A DNA stretch of 64,000 nt from Amycolatopsis sp. NBC_00345 (GCF_036116635.1 NZ_CP107995.1:4030001-4094000); one strand, 5' to 3'. Positions 43,980-52,939 are shown, counted from the first letter of the stretch. Notes: generated by a model not told the origin, from the letters alone. Numbers and translations are program-made.

Positions 43980-44000
43980 CAGAGATCTTCAGATGCTCTG
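43980..44000. promoter_or_regulatory. LysR-type binding site
   Basis: CAGAG-N11-CTCTG, a dyad with the T-N11-A-like geometry of LysR regulators, in the 70-base gap between the lysR and MFS genes. Confidence 0.55.
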
Positions 44001-44025
44001 CCACGGATGGTAGCGCCGGACGACC

Positions 44026-45306
44026 ATGGTCGGCATGGAACACGCCACGCAGCAGACGAGGCCGCGGCCGCCGGCCGCGGTCCCGGTCCCCGCCACCCCC
44101 GCCGGGGCCGGCCGGCACCTGCCGCCCTCCGCCGGATTCTGGGTGGTCGCGGCCGCCTACGCCGCGCTCAGCGCGTTCGGCACCGCCCCCACTCCACTGT
44201 GGACGATCTACCAGCAGGTGGACCGGTTCGGCCCGCTCTGGGTGACCATCGCCTTCGCGATCATGGTCGCCGGGATCATCCTCAGCCTGGTCTTCCTCGG
44301 GCACCTGTCCGACCGCCTCGGCCGGCGGCGGATCATCGCGCCCGCGCTGTTCCTCACCCTGGCCGCCGGTTACGTCCTGATCGCCTGGACCGGGCTGGCG
44401 GGCCTGCTCACCGGGCGGCTCCTGACCGGCCTCGGAGTCGGGCTGATGGCCGCGAGCGCCACCGCCTACCTCGCCGACCTCGACCGTCAGGCCCGGCCGC
44501 ACGTCACCGCGCCGAAGCTCCCGGGGCTGGTCGCGGCCGGCGCGAGCCTCGGCGGGCTCGCGCTCGGCCCGCTGCTGGCCGGCGCGATCGCGGAATGGCT
44601 GCCGGACCCGCTGCGGACGCCGTACGTCATCCTCGGCCTGCTCGTGCTGGTGTGCCTCGCGCTGGTGCTGGTGACCCCGGAGACCGTCGACCTGGCCGCC
44701 GCGCCGCGCGCCGCCGCGCCCAGGATGAGCCTCCGCCCCGGGCGGCGCGCGGTGTTCACCGGCGCCACCTTGCTCGGGTTCGCCGCCTTCGGCGCCAGCG
44801 GGGTGTTCTCCTCGGTCGGGGCGCTGGTCATCCGCGACGATCTCGGCATCCACGACGTGTTCGTCGGCGGCCTGGCCACGTTCGCGGTGTTCGGGGCCTC
44901 TGCCGCGGCTCAGCTGGTCCTCGGGCGGCTCGGCCCCCGCCTGCTCACCTACCTGGGTCTCCTCTGCTACCTCGCGGGCCTGGCGGCGACGTCGGTGTCC
45001 ATCGCGAACCCTTCGCTCGCGTTGTTCCTGGCCGCCGCCGCGGTGACCGGCGCGGGCACCGGAATGCTGTTCAAGAACGGGCTTTCGCTCTCCGCCGAGT
45101 CCGCGGCGCACGCCTCCCGGGCCGGCGTCCTCTCGGTGTTCTTCGTCGTGGCCTACCTCGGCATGGGCCTGCTGTCGATCACGTTCGGGCTCCTCGTCGG
45201 CAGTTACGGCTCGGCCACCACGATCATCGTGCTGAGCGTGGTGCTCGCCCTCATCGCGGTCGCCGGCACGGTGCTCGTGCCGGCGCGGCGGGTGCCGCCG
45301 GCCTGA
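44026..45306 (+). CDS. MFS transporter
   Basis: A 426-residue membrane protein of the major facilitator superfamily with about 12 predicted helices. The loop 2-3 signature GHLSDRLGRRRII is clear, and the sequence starts with a Pro/Ala-rich cytoplasmic tail. It is the first gene of the LysR-linked operon and probably imports or exports the aromatic substrate handled by the downstream enzymes. Two ATGs are possible (44026 and 44035); neither has a Shine-Dalgarno sequence, so the start is uncertain. The stop lies 62 bases before the beta-propeller gene. Confidence 0.85.
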   Translation: MVGMEHATQQTRPRPPAAVPVPATPAGAGRHLPPSAGFWVVAAAYAALSAFGTAPTPLWTIYQQVDRFGPLWVTIAFAIMVAGIILSLVFLGHLSDRLGRRRIIAPALFLTLAAGYVLIAWTGLAGLLTGRLLTGLGVGLMAASATAYLADLDRQARPHVTAPKLPGLVAAGASLGGLALGPLLAGAIAEWLPDPLRTPYVILGLLVLVCLALVLVTPETVDLAAAPRAAAPRMSLRPGRRAVFTGATLLGFAAFGASGVFSSVGALVIRDDLGIHDVFVGGLATFAVFGASAAAQLVLGRLGPRLLTYLGLLCYLAGLAATSVSIANPSLALFLAAAAVTGAGTGMLFKNGLSLSAESAAHASRAGVLSVFFVVAYLGMGLLSITFGLLVGSYGSATTIIVLSVVLALIAVAGTVLVPARRVPPA

Positions 45307-45367
45307 GCATCAACCGGCCTTCGCCCCAGATTTCCTTCATCCGCACCGAATCCCTGAGGAGCACATC

Positions 45368-46342
45368 GTGTCCAGCCTGCTGATAGCCGACACCGAGGCC
45401 AGCGCGATCGAACTGCGTGACACCGAGACCTTCGAGCAGCTCGCCGTGCTGCCGACGCGGTCCATGCCCCACGAAGTCGCCGTGGACCGGCAGCGGGGGC
45501 TCGGTTACGTCAGCATCAGTTACGAGGACGGCTTCTACAACCATTACGAGAAGGCCTCGCACTTCCTGGAAGTGGTGGCGATCGACGGGCTGCGGCACCT
45601 GCGCAGCGTCGACCTCTCCCCGCACTGGGGGCCGCACGGGCTGCAGCTCTCGCCCGACCTGCGCACCATGCTGATCACCTGCGAGTCCCACGGCGGCGAG
45701 CTGATCGCGCTCGACCTCGAGACCGACGAGGTGGTCGGGTCGGTCCCGGTCGGCGCGTCGGGGCCGCACTGGCTCACGCTGACCCCGGACGGCGCCAAGG
45801 TGTTCACCGCCAACAAGGAGGACCCGTTCATCACCGTGGTCGACGTCGGGTCGATGACGGTCACCGGCCGGATCGAAACCCCGCACGGGACCGAGGGGAT
45901 CGCCGTCTCCCCGGACGGCACCCAGGTGTTCGCGGCGAGCCAGCAGTCCCCGCACCTCTACCTCGTGGACGTCGCCACCGAGAGCCTGGCGGAGTCGCTC
46001 ACCCTGGAGGAGGGGCCGGGCGCGGTCACGGTCACGCCGGACGGCCGCCGGGTCGTGTTCACCAGCTTCAACTTCGACGTCTGGAACGAGAACCCGGTGC
46101 TGCGCCAGGGGTTCGTCCAAGTGCTGGACCTCGCGAGCCGCGAGCTGGGGCCGCGGATCCCCGTCGGCCGCTTCCCGCTCAACGTGACGACCAACGCCGA
46201 GGGCACCACCGCCTACGTGTGCGACTACAAGGACAACACCGTCTCGGTCGTCGACCTGGACGAGATGGCCGTGACCGGCACCATGCCCGTCGGCGAGGGC
46301 CCGCACGGCATCGCCTGCCTCGACGCACCCACCAAGGACTGA
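45368..46342 (+). CDS. YVTN-type beta-propeller protein
   Basis: A 324-residue protein made of about seven repeats of a 40-residue beta-propeller blade, for example GTEGIAVSPDGTQVFAASQQ and PLNVTTNAEGTTAYVCDYKD. It has no signal peptide, unlike many YVTN proteins. Some family members act as lactonases or isomerases on catabolic intermediates, which would fit its place between a transporter and an FAH-type hydrolase. No catalytic residue can be assigned. GTG start with GAGGA 7 bases upstream. Confidence 0.8.
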   Translation: MSSLLIADTEASAIELRDTETFEQLAVLPTRSMPHEVAVDRQRGLGYVSISYEDGFYNHYEKASHFLEVVAIDGLRHLRSVDLSPHWGPHGLQLSPDLRTMLITCESHGGELIALDLETDEVVGSVPVGASGPHWLTLTPDGAKVFTANKEDPFITVVDVGSMTVTGRIETPHGTEGIAVSPDGTQVFAASQQSPHLYLVDVATESLAESLTLEEGPGAVTVTPDGRRVVFTSFNFDVWNENPVLRQGFVQVLDLASRELGPRIPVGRFPLNVTTNAEGTTAYVCDYKDNTVSVVDLDEMAVTGTMPVGEGPHGIACLDAPTKD

Positions 46343-46344
46343 CC

Positions 46345-47292
46345 ATGAAACTCGTCACCTTCACCCATACCGGACCGCCGTCGGTCGGGGTGCTGACCGC
46401 CGGCGGTGTCGCCGACGCGGGCCACCTGCTGTCCCGCGACGGCCGGGCCGAACCGATGATCGAACTCATCGACCGCTACGAGGACCTCCGGCCCGAACTG
46501 GCCCGCCTGGCCGCTTCCGGGCCGGCGACCCCCCTCGCGGAGGTCCGGCTCCAGGCGCCCCTCCAGCGGCCGGGCAAGATCGTCTGCTGCATCGGCAACT
46601 ACTGGGAGCACGCCACCCGCGAGCCGCGGCCGCTCAACATGTTCCTCAAGAGCCCGGACTCGGTCCTCGGGCCGGAGGGCACCGTACGGCTGCCCGCCAC
46701 CCGCGACCCGTGGATCTTCATGCACGAAGCCGAGCTGGGCGTCGTCGTCAAGGGGCCGGCGAAGGACGTGGCCGCGCCGGACTGGCGCCGGGCGGTGTTC
46801 GGCTACACCTGCTTCCTCGACATCACCGCGCGGGGCGAAGGCCGGATGACCTGGCGGTCCGGCAGCTGGATGGGGAAGTCGTTCGACACCTTCGCGCCGC
46901 TGGGGCCGTGCATCGTGACCGCCGACGAGATCGCCGACCCGCAGGACCTGCGCGTGCGGATGTGGAACGACGAACAGCTGCGGCACGACTACTCCACCGG
47001 CGACATGGAGCACCAGGTGCCGGAGATCGTCGCCTTCGCCTCCTCGATCATGACCCTGAACTCCGGCGACGTGCTGGCCTGCGGCACCAACCACGAGGGC
47101 CTCGGCGCCGTCCAGGACGGGGAACGGCTGGTGGTCGAGATCGGCGGGATCGGCCGGATGGGCGTCACCGTCAGCGATCCGCTGCGGCGGACCTGGGAGC
47201 GCGGCGTCTACCTGGGCGCCGACTCGACCAATCACGAGGCGGTCCGACGGCACCGGCCGCGAGAGGCGCACCTGCTGCGCGACGAGTCCTGA
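46345..47292 (+). CDS. Fumarylacetoacetate hydrolase-family enzyme
   Basis: A 315-residue FAH-superfamily protein. The metal site is recognisable: FMHEAELGVVV (Glu pair) and YTCFLDITAR (Asp), with the later GKSFDTFAPLGPCIV and NSGDVLACGTNHE segments conserved in the family. These enzymes hydrolyse C-C bonds of acylpyruvates or decarboxylate/isomerise ring-fission products of gentisate- or homoprotocatechuate-type pathways. ATG with AAGGA 6 bases upstream, two bases after the propeller stop, so the genes are co-translated. The exact substrate is not determinable. Confidence 0.88.
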   Translation: MKLVTFTHTGPPSVGVLTAGGVADAGHLLSRDGRAEPMIELIDRYEDLRPELARLAASGPATPLAEVRLQAPLQRPGKIVCCIGNYWEHATREPRPLNMFLKSPDSVLGPEGTVRLPATRDPWIFMHEAELGVVVKGPAKDVAAPDWRRAVFGYTCFLDITARGEGRMTWRSGSWMGKSFDTFAPLGPCIVTADEIADPQDLRVRMWNDEQLRHDYSTGDMEHQVPEIVAFASSIMTLNSGDVLACGTNHEGLGAVQDGERLVVEIGGIGRMGVTVSDPLRRTWERGVYLGADSTNHEAVRRHRPREAHLLRDES

Positions 47293-47319
47293 CCGGATCC
47301 CGTCCCCCAGGAGGCAGTC

Positions 47320-47702
47320 GTGCGCTGGGACACCCACAACCACGTGGTTCCCGAGTCACTTGTGGACATCGCGAGGTCCGGTTTCCCGGTCTCCGTCGAC
47401 GGGGACACTGTCACGGCCGACGGCGTCCGGTTCACGCTCACCCGTGAGTTCACCGATCCGGCGGTGAAGCTGCGCCGGCCGGCGGAAGCCGGCCTCGACG
47501 CCGCGGCGGGCGCGGTCGGCGTCGAGGCCGGCACGTCCGTGCTCGACCGCCCGCTGGGCACGGACGCGCCGTACGACAGGGCCTCGCCCGATCCCGTCGG
47601 CGCACTGCTTTCCGTGGTGGAGAAAACACCGCCCGGCAGATCATGGAAGACAACCCGGTACGTATTTTCGGTTTGACCTCAGCGGAACAGGAGCAATCGT
47701 GA
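47320..47702 (+). pseudogene. Decayed amidohydrolase (ACMSD-like), internal deletion and frameshift
   Basis: A remnant of an amidohydrolase. A good ribosome site (GGAGG) precedes GTG at 47320, and the translation starts VRWDTHNHVVPESLVDIARS, the metal-binding HNH start of ACMSD-like enzymes. After about residue 65 (AGLDAA) it jumps to PLGTDAPYDRASPDPVGALL, which matches the C-terminal LGTDYPFD-type segment of the family; about 200 or more residues are missing. Then a frameshift near 47620 moves the true C-terminus (ARQIMEDNPVRIFGLTS) to another frame, ending at a TGA (47700-47702) that overlaps the next start codon as GTGA. The unshifted frame ends at 47676. Confidence 0.8.
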
Positions 47703-48838
47703 ACACGAAGGTCCAGCGGGTACTGGTGTCCGGCGGCGGGATCGGCGGCCTGGCGGTGGCCGGGGCGCTGGCCCGCCGGGGGGTGGCGGTCGACGTCGTC
47801 GAGGTGCGGGCCGACCTGGAGGTGACCGGGATCGGGATCAGCGTGCCGAACAACGCCCTGCGGATGCTGAAGACGCTCGGGGTGCTCGACGAAACCGTCG
47901 CCGCCGGGTACGTCTTCGACGAGTACGTGCGGCGCGACGCCGCCGGCGAGCAGATCGTCGCGCTCCCCTGTCCGTCCTCTTCGGACGGTGTGCCGGGGTA
48001 CCTGGGCATCACCCGCGCCCGGCTCGCCGGGATCCTGCGCACGGCGGCGATCGCCGCGGGCGCGCGGCTGCGGCTCGGGGTCGAGATCGAGGAGTTCACC
48101 GAAGGCCCGCAGGCGGCGCAGGTCCGGCTGAGCGACGGCCGGGAGGTCGAATACGACCTGGTCGTGGGGTGCGAGGGCCTACGGTCGCCGTTGCGGACGC
48201 GCTTGTTCGGCGCCCAGGCCGGGCCGGTGTTCACCGGCTACTCGTGCTGGCGTGCCAAGCCGAAGATGCCCCGCCGGGTCGGCGCGATGACGAAGTTCGC
48301 GGGCGCCACGACCGACGCGGGCCTGGTGCCCCTCACCGAGGACGAGATGTACCTGTTCCACGTCACCGCCGAGCCGGGCAACCCCTACCACGAGCCGGCC
48401 GGCTGGCGGGACCTGCTGGAAGAGCGGCTGGCGGAATACACCGGGCTGGTCGCCGAAGTCCGCGAGAACCTGCCGCCGGCCGAGGAGATCATCTACAGCC
48501 CGCTGTTCGAGGTGCGCCTCCCGGCGCCATGGCACACCGGCCGGGCGATCGTGATCGGCGACGCCGCCCACGCCGTCGTGCCCCATCTCTCGCAGGGCGG
48601 GTCACAGGCGCTCGAAGACGCGGTGGTGCTGGCCGAAGAACTCACGCGGCGGACGCTGGCGGACGCGTTGCCGGCCTTCATGGCGCGCCGCTTCGACCGC
48701 GCCCGGCACCTGCAGCGCCTCTCCTCCACCATGCTGGTCCGGGAGATGACCGGGCCCCCCACCGACCGGGAAGAGCTGGGCGCCGAGCTGTCCCGGGAGA
48801 TGGCGTCGGTCCGCGCCTACCTGGACCAGCCGGTCTGA
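47699..48838 (+). CDS. FAD-dependent monooxygenase, salicylate/hydroxybenzoate hydroxylase-like
   Basis: A 379-residue class A flavoprotein monooxygenase. FAD motif GGGIGGLAVAGAL at residues 12-24, the GIGISVPNNALRMLKTLGV segment typical of salicylate and 3-hydroxybenzoate hydroxylases, a DG-like motif VGCEGLRSPLR near 157, and GDAAHAVVPHLSQGGSQALE near 285. It probably hydroxylates an aromatic acid using NAD(P)H and O2 at the head of the pathway whose later steps involve the FAH-type hydrolase. Its GTG start overlaps the ancestral stop of the decayed amidohydrolase. Confidence 0.87.
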   Translation: MNTKVQRVLVSGGGIGGLAVAGALARRGVAVDVVEVRADLEVTGIGISVPNNALRMLKTLGVLDETVAAGYVFDEYVRRDAAGEQIVALPCPSSSDGVPGYLGITRARLAGILRTAAIAAGARLRLGVEIEEFTEGPQAAQVRLSDGREVEYDLVVGCEGLRSPLRTRLFGAQAGPVFTGYSCWRAKPKMPRRVGAMTKFAGATTDAGLVPLTEDEMYLFHVTAEPGNPYHEPAGWRDLLEERLAEYTGLVAEVRENLPPAEEIIYSPLFEVRLPAPWHTGRAIVIGDAAHAVVPHLSQGGSQALEDAVVLAEELTRRTLADALPAFMARRFDRARHLQRLSSTMLVREMTGPPTDREELGAELSREMASVRAYLDQPV

Positions 48839-48896
48839 CGGAGGACCTGCGCCCGGCCCGGGAAGCCGCCGCGAAGCGGGGCTGGCACCGGGCTTG

Positions 48897-48932
48897 GCAC
48901 CGGTTTGCCGATTATTCCGGCAAAACCGGTGC
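48897..48932. terminator. Terminator of the LysR-linked operon
   Basis: A 14-base stem (48897-48910 with 48918-48932, arm GCACCGGTTTGCCG) with one bulged base and a 7-base AT-rich loop, 59 bases past the monooxygenase stop. Confidence 0.75.
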
Positions 48933-49003
48933 TTGACGCAGGGGCAGGTCGGGTACTCAACTGTAGGTGCGATCATCGGCCCGATCCGTCCCGAGGAGGG
49001 GTC

Positions 49004-49297
49004 ATGCTGCCCTATCGAGACCGCAGTGTGCTGCGGAAGATCGAAGAAGAGCTGGCCGCGAGCGACCCCGCGTTCGTGGCCGCGTTGAGCCAGGGCGTGC
49101 CCCCGTCGCGCTCCCGGCTGTGGCTGACCACCCTCGTCCTGGCCGACGTCACCGTCGTGCTGATGGTCGTGTTCGGTCTGCTCACCGGCGGCACCGGCTT
49201 GTTCTTGTGGGGCTTCGCCGCCATCCCCGCGCTCGGGTGGGTCCACCACGACCTGCTCAAGCGCAAGCGGGAACGGCAGTCCGGCGAAGCGGGCTGA
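49004..49297 (+). CDS. DUF3040-like small membrane protein
   Basis: A 97-residue protein with the layout of DUF3040 proteins: a charged helix with LRKIEEELAASDPAFVAALS, then two membrane helices (TTLVLADVTVVLMVVFGLLT and the following GLFLWGFAAIPALGW), ending in a basic tail. The family is widespread in actinobacteria and has no known function. The ATG at 49004 is fixed by GAGGAGGGG just upstream; the frame stays open further 5' but runs through the hairpin region. It converges with the AsnC-type gene. Confidence 0.8.
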   Translation: MLPYRDRSVLRKIEEELAASDPAFVAALSQGVPPSRSRLWLTTLVLADVTVVLMVVFGLLTGGTGLFLWGFAAIPALGWVHHDLLKRKRERQSGEAG

Positions 49298-49337
49298 ACC
49301 GGCCGGACCGTGGTGACGCACCGGAGGCACCGGTGCG

Positions 49338-49820
49338 TCACTTGCCTGCCGCCGCCCGTTCCAGCAGCGGGGTGATCCGGTACGGCACCATCTCGCGCAT
49401 CACGAGCGCGTTGGTCGTCCGCTCGACGCCCGGGATCTCGAGCATCTGCCCGGCGATCCGGTACAGGTCGTCGGCGTCGGCCGCGACGACGTGCACCAGC
49501 AGGTCGGACGGGCCGGTCAGCCCGTGCACCCGCAGCACCTCCGGCACGGCGGCCAGCGACCGGCCGACGTCGCCGAGCAGCCGCTGCACGACCTGCACGG
49601 TGACGAACGCGGTGAGCGGGTAGCCCAGCGCCGCCGGGTCGATCCGGTGCTCGGCCGAGCGCAGCGCCTCGCCCTGCTCGAGTCGCGCGAGGCGGCTCTG
49701 CACGGTGTTGCGGGACAGGCCCAGCTCGTCGGCGAGCGCGACGGCGGTGGCGCGGGGCGAGCGCCCCAGGGCGAGCAGGATGCGGGCGTCGGTGGCGTCG
49801 AGCCGCTGGGCACTGGGCAT
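49338..49820 (-). CDS. Lrp/AsnC-family regulator
   Basis: A 160-residue Lrp/AsnC regulator. HTH at residues 8-55 (LDATDARILLALGRSPRATA, then LADELGLSRNTVQSRLARLE), followed by the RAM/AsnC ligand domain from about 70 (TAFVTVQVVQRL). Members sense amino acids. GAGGA lies 9 bases before the ATG. It is divergent from the AceE-like gene and likely regulates it, pointing to amino-acid or 2-oxoacid catabolism. Confidence 0.92.
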   Translation of the reverse strand: MPSAQRLDATDARILLALGRSPRATAVALADELGLSRNTVQSRLARLEQGEALRSAEHRIDPAALGYPLTAFVTVQVVQRLLGDVGRSLAAVPEVLRVHGLTGPSDLLVHVVAADADDLYRIAGQMLEIPGVERTTNALVMREMVPYRITPLLERAAAGK

Positions 49821-49953
49821 GCTGCGCAGTCCTCTCCGCGCCCGCAGGCGCCGTTCTGGGCGTTCTGCTCAATGAGCGACGCTTCAGTTGTGCAGCCTAC
49901 CCAGCTCTGTTGGACTGGAGGAGACGTTCCGCCCAAGAGAGGTCCACGACGAC

Positions 49954-52281
49954 GTGAGCAGCCCCGCACCCGAGCGCACCAGCGAGACCGGAACCGACGT
50001 CCTGCGCGAGGTGCAGGACCGCGTGCTCTGGCTCTCCACCGCGATCATCGACCACGCCAACCGGGTGCGCCCCAACCCGACCGGGCTCAAGGTCGGTGGG
50101 CACCAGGCGTCCAGCGCCTCGATGGTGTCGATCATGACGGCGCTCTGGTTCGCCCGGCTGCGCGCCGAGGACCGCGTGTCGGTGAAGCCGCACGCCTCCC
50201 CCGTGCTGCACGCGATCAACTACCTGCTCGGCGACCTCGACGAGCGCTACCTGACGTCGTTGCGCGAGTTCGGCGGGCTGCAGAGCTACCCGTCGCGCTC
50301 GAAGGACCCGGACCAGGTCGACTACTCCACCGGTTCCGTCGGCATCGGGGCCACCGCGCCGTTGTGGGGCGCGATGGCCCGCCGCTACGTCGAGTCGAGC
50401 ACGGGCGGCGCGGGCACCGGCCGCCAGTACTCGCTCGTCGGCGACGCCGAGCTGGACGAGGGCGCCGTCTGGGAGGCGGTGCTCGACCCGACCGTCGCCG
50501 AGCTGGGCGAAGTGGTGTGGATCGTCGATCTCAACCGCCAGTCGCTCGACCGCGTGGTGCCCAACATCGGCGCGACCCGCCTGCAGGGCATGTTCGACGC
50601 GGCCGGCTGGCAGGTGCTGACCGTCAAGTACGGCCGCCTGCTGCAGGACCTGTTCGAGCGCCCCGGCGGCGAAGCGCTGCGCAGCCGCATCGACGAGATG
50701 GCCAACCCCGAGTACCAGCGGCTGCTGCGCTGCACCCCGGCCCAGCTGCGCGAGCGGCTCGCGTCGCCGGAGCTGTCGCCGTTGCTGGACACCCTCGACG
50801 ACACCACGCTGCACGCGGCCATCCGCAACCTCGGCGGCCACGACCTGCCGGCGCTGCTGGACGCGTTCGACGCCATCGACGACCGCCGTCCGACGGTCGT
50901 TTTCGCTTACACCGTCAAGGGTTTCGGCCTGGCCAGCGAGGGCCACCCGCAGAACCACTCGTCGCTGCTGACCGCCGGGCAGGTCGGCGAGCTGGCCGCC
51001 CGCGTCGGCACCTCGCCCGGCGAGCCGTGGCGGAAGTTCGAGGACGGCTCGGCCGCCGCCCGGCTGTGCGCGGACACGGCGACGCGGCTGCGGCGGGAAC
51101 CCGTTGTGCCGCACCGGATTCCGCCGATCCCTGCGGACATCGGCCGGACGCCGTCCGGGCGCGCCACGACGCAGGCCGCGCTCGGGCGCGCGCTGCTGGA
51201 CCTGACTCGTGAGGCGCCGGAGGCCGCGAAGCTGGTCGTCACGCTGTGCCCCGACGTCTCGTCGAGCACCAACCTCGGCGGCTGGGTCAACAAGGTCGGC
51301 GTGTGGTCGCCGCAGGAGCGCGTCGACTGGTTCGCCGACGACCCCGAGACGATCCTGCACTGGCGCGAGCGGCCCACCGGCCAGCACCTGGAGCTGGGCA
51401 TCGCCGAGACGAACCTGGTGGGCGCGCTCGGCGAGCTGGGCGCGACCTGGTCGCGCTGGGGACGGCCGCTGCTGCCGATCGGCGTGCTCTACGACCCCTT
51501 CGTGGAGCGCGCGCTGGAGCCGTGGTCGTTCGGCATCTACGCGGGCGGGCAGTCGATCCTGGTCGGCACGCCCTCGGGCGTCACGCTGGCCCCGGAGGGC
51601 GGCGCGCACCAGTCGGTGACCACGCCGTCGGTGGGCCTGGAGCAGCCGGGCTGCATCACCTACGAGCCGGCGTTCGCGCTCGACGTGGAGTGGACGCTGC
51701 TGGCGTCGCTGGCCCGGCTCGGCCGCCCCGACGGGACCTCGGCGTACCTGCGGCTCTCGACGCGGCCGGTGGAGCAGAGCCTCGCCGCGGTGCCGTCGGA
51801 CCCGGCGGCCCGCGAACGCCGCCGCCGGCAGGTCGTGGCCGGCGCGTACCCGCTCCGCACCGCCGCGGTGGCGAGCCCGGACGTCACGATCGTGACGATG
51901 GGCGCGCTCGTCACGGAGGCCCTCACCGCCGCGGACCGGCTGGACGCGCTGGGCAAGCACGCCGACGTGGTCTGCGTGACCAGCCCCGGCCTGCTGTTCC
52001 GCGCGCTGCAGGCCCGCGCCGGGCAGGGCAGTGCCGGACAGGGCAGTGCCGACACCTGGATCCTCGACTCCGCGCTGCCGGCCGAGCGGTCCGCCCCGAT
52101 GGTCACGGTGCTCGACGGGCACCCGCACACCCTCGCCTTCCTGGCGAACGTGCACCGCGTGCGCGCCGCCCACCTCGGCGTCACGCAGTTCGGCCAGTCC
52201 GGCGACCTCGACAGCGTCTACCGCCACCACGGCATCGACGCGGACAGCATGATCCGCGCCGCGCTGGATGTGGCTGACTGA
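49954..52281 (+). CDS. AceE-like thiamine-diphosphate E1 (2-oxoacid dehydrogenase)
   Basis: A 775-residue thiamine-diphosphate enzyme resembling single-chain pyruvate dehydrogenase E1 (AceE). N-terminal segments: NPTGLKVGGHQASSASMVSI and KPHASPVLHAINYLLG. The cofactor motif reads LVGDAELDEGAVWEAV followed by DLNRQSLD (GDx-N motif). Middle: GIAETNLVGALGELGATWS; C-terminal transketolase-like domain ends at 775. AceE is usually near 900 residues. No E2 or E3 gene is adjacent. The divergent AsnC regulator suggests a substrate derived from an amino acid. The GTG at 49954 is the best start, though its GAGAGG site is 11 bases away; an upstream TTG at 49888 is possible. Confidence 0.8.
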   Translation: MSSPAPERTSETGTDVLREVQDRVLWLSTAIIDHANRVRPNPTGLKVGGHQASSASMVSIMTALWFARLRAEDRVSVKPHASPVLHAINYLLGDLDERYLTSLREFGGLQSYPSRSKDPDQVDYSTGSVGIGATAPLWGAMARRYVESSTGGAGTGRQYSLVGDAELDEGAVWEAVLDPTVAELGEVVWIVDLNRQSLDRVVPNIGATRLQGMFDAAGWQVLTVKYGRLLQDLFERPGGEALRSRIDEMANPEYQRLLRCTPAQLRERLASPELSPLLDTLDDTTLHAAIRNLGGHDLPALLDAFDAIDDRRPTVVFAYTVKGFGLASEGHPQNHSSLLTAGQVGELAARVGTSPGEPWRKFEDGSAAARLCADTATRLRREPVVPHRIPPIPADIGRTPSGRATTQAALGRALLDLTREAPEAAKLVVTLCPDVSSSTNLGGWVNKVGVWSPQERVDWFADDPETILHWRERPTGQHLELGIAETNLVGALGELGATWSRWGRPLLPIGVLYDPFVERALEPWSFGIYAGGQSILVGTPSGVTLAPEGGAHQSVTTPSVGLEQPGCITYEPAFALDVEWTLLASLARLGRPDGTSAYLRLSTRPVEQSLAAVPSDPAARERRRRQVVAGAYPLRTAAVASPDVTIVTMGALVTEALTAADRLDALGKHADVVCVTSPGLLFRALQARAGQGSAGQGSADTWILDSALPAERSAPMVTVLDGHPHTLAFLANVHRVRAAHLGVTQFGQSGDLDSVYRHHGIDADSMIRAALDVAD

Positions 52282-52308
52282 GCGGCTGCACCTCGTGGGG
52301 GTACGATC

Positions 52309-52323
52309 TGGAGGAAATCTCCA
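52309..52323. promoter_or_regulatory. Candidate operator of TetR gene
   Basis: TGGAG-GAAAT-CTCCA, a perfect 5-5-5 inverted repeat 44 bases upstream of the TetR start. A further CTCCA follows at 52341-52345. Possibly the autoregulatory site. Confidence 0.4.
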
Positions 52324-52366
52324 CTTTCTATGAAGATCATCTCCACTCGTCAACGCGAGGTAGCGC

Positions 52367-52939
52367 ATGACCGCCCCCAAGCCGCTCCGGGCCGACGCCC
52401 AGCGCAAGCGTGACGCCCTGCTCGCCACGGCCCGGGAAGTCTTCGGCACCGGCGGCTTCTTCGACCTGCGCTTCGACGATTTCGCCCGCCTGGCCGGGGT
52501 GGGCACCGGCACGCTGTACCGCCACTTCCCCACCCGGGAGGCACTGGCCGAGGCCGTCTACCACGAGGAGGTCGCCACGCTGCGCGACCGCGCCCGTCAG
52601 CTGCAGGCCACCCTGCCCTCGGAGGAGGCCTTGGCGACCTTCCTGCGCGTCATGGTCGACCACATGCACGCCCACCAGGGCCTCGCCCGGACACTGGCCA
52701 CGCTCATGGCCGCCGGCTCGGGTGCGCTCGCCGAGGGCAGTCAGGCGTTGGAGCGGGCCGTCACCGATCTGGTGGCCGCCGCGGTGAAAGACGGCTCCAT
52801 CCGCGACGACGTGGGCGCCGGTGCCGTCATGATGGCCCTGCACGGCATCGGCGCGGCCCATGACCGCCCCGACTGGCGGGCCGAGGCCGACGGCGTCATC
52901 ACCCTCGTACTGGACGGGCTGCGACGCCCGGCGCGGTGA
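52367..52939 (+). CDS. TetR-family regulator
   Basis: A 190-residue TetR-type repressor. HTH near residues 30-55: LRFDDFARLAGVGTGTLYRH. The sensor domain (about 75-185) is of the SbtR-like/TetR_C class (LATFLRVMVDHMHAHQGLAR). GAGG lies 6 bases before the ATG. It converges with the alcohol dehydrogenase gene, the stops being 3 bases apart, and has no obvious divergent partner except the E1 gene upstream on the same strand, so its target is unclear; autoregulation through the dyad at 52309 is plausible. Confidence 0.88.
   Translation: MTAPKPLRADAQRKRDALLATAREVFGTGGFFDLRFDDFARLAGVGTGTLYRHFPTREALAEAVYHEEVATLRDRARQLQATLPSEEALATFLRVMVDHMHAHQGLARTLATLMAAGSGALAEGSQALERAVTDLVAAAVKDGSIRDDVGAGAVMMALHGIGAAHDRPDWRAEADGVITLVLDGLRRPAR

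Noticed and set aside
48841..49003. Short open frame running through the terminator before the DUF3040-like gene
   Set aside because: It crosses the hairpin and has no ribosome site; the ATG at 49004 with GAGGAGGGG upstream is much better.
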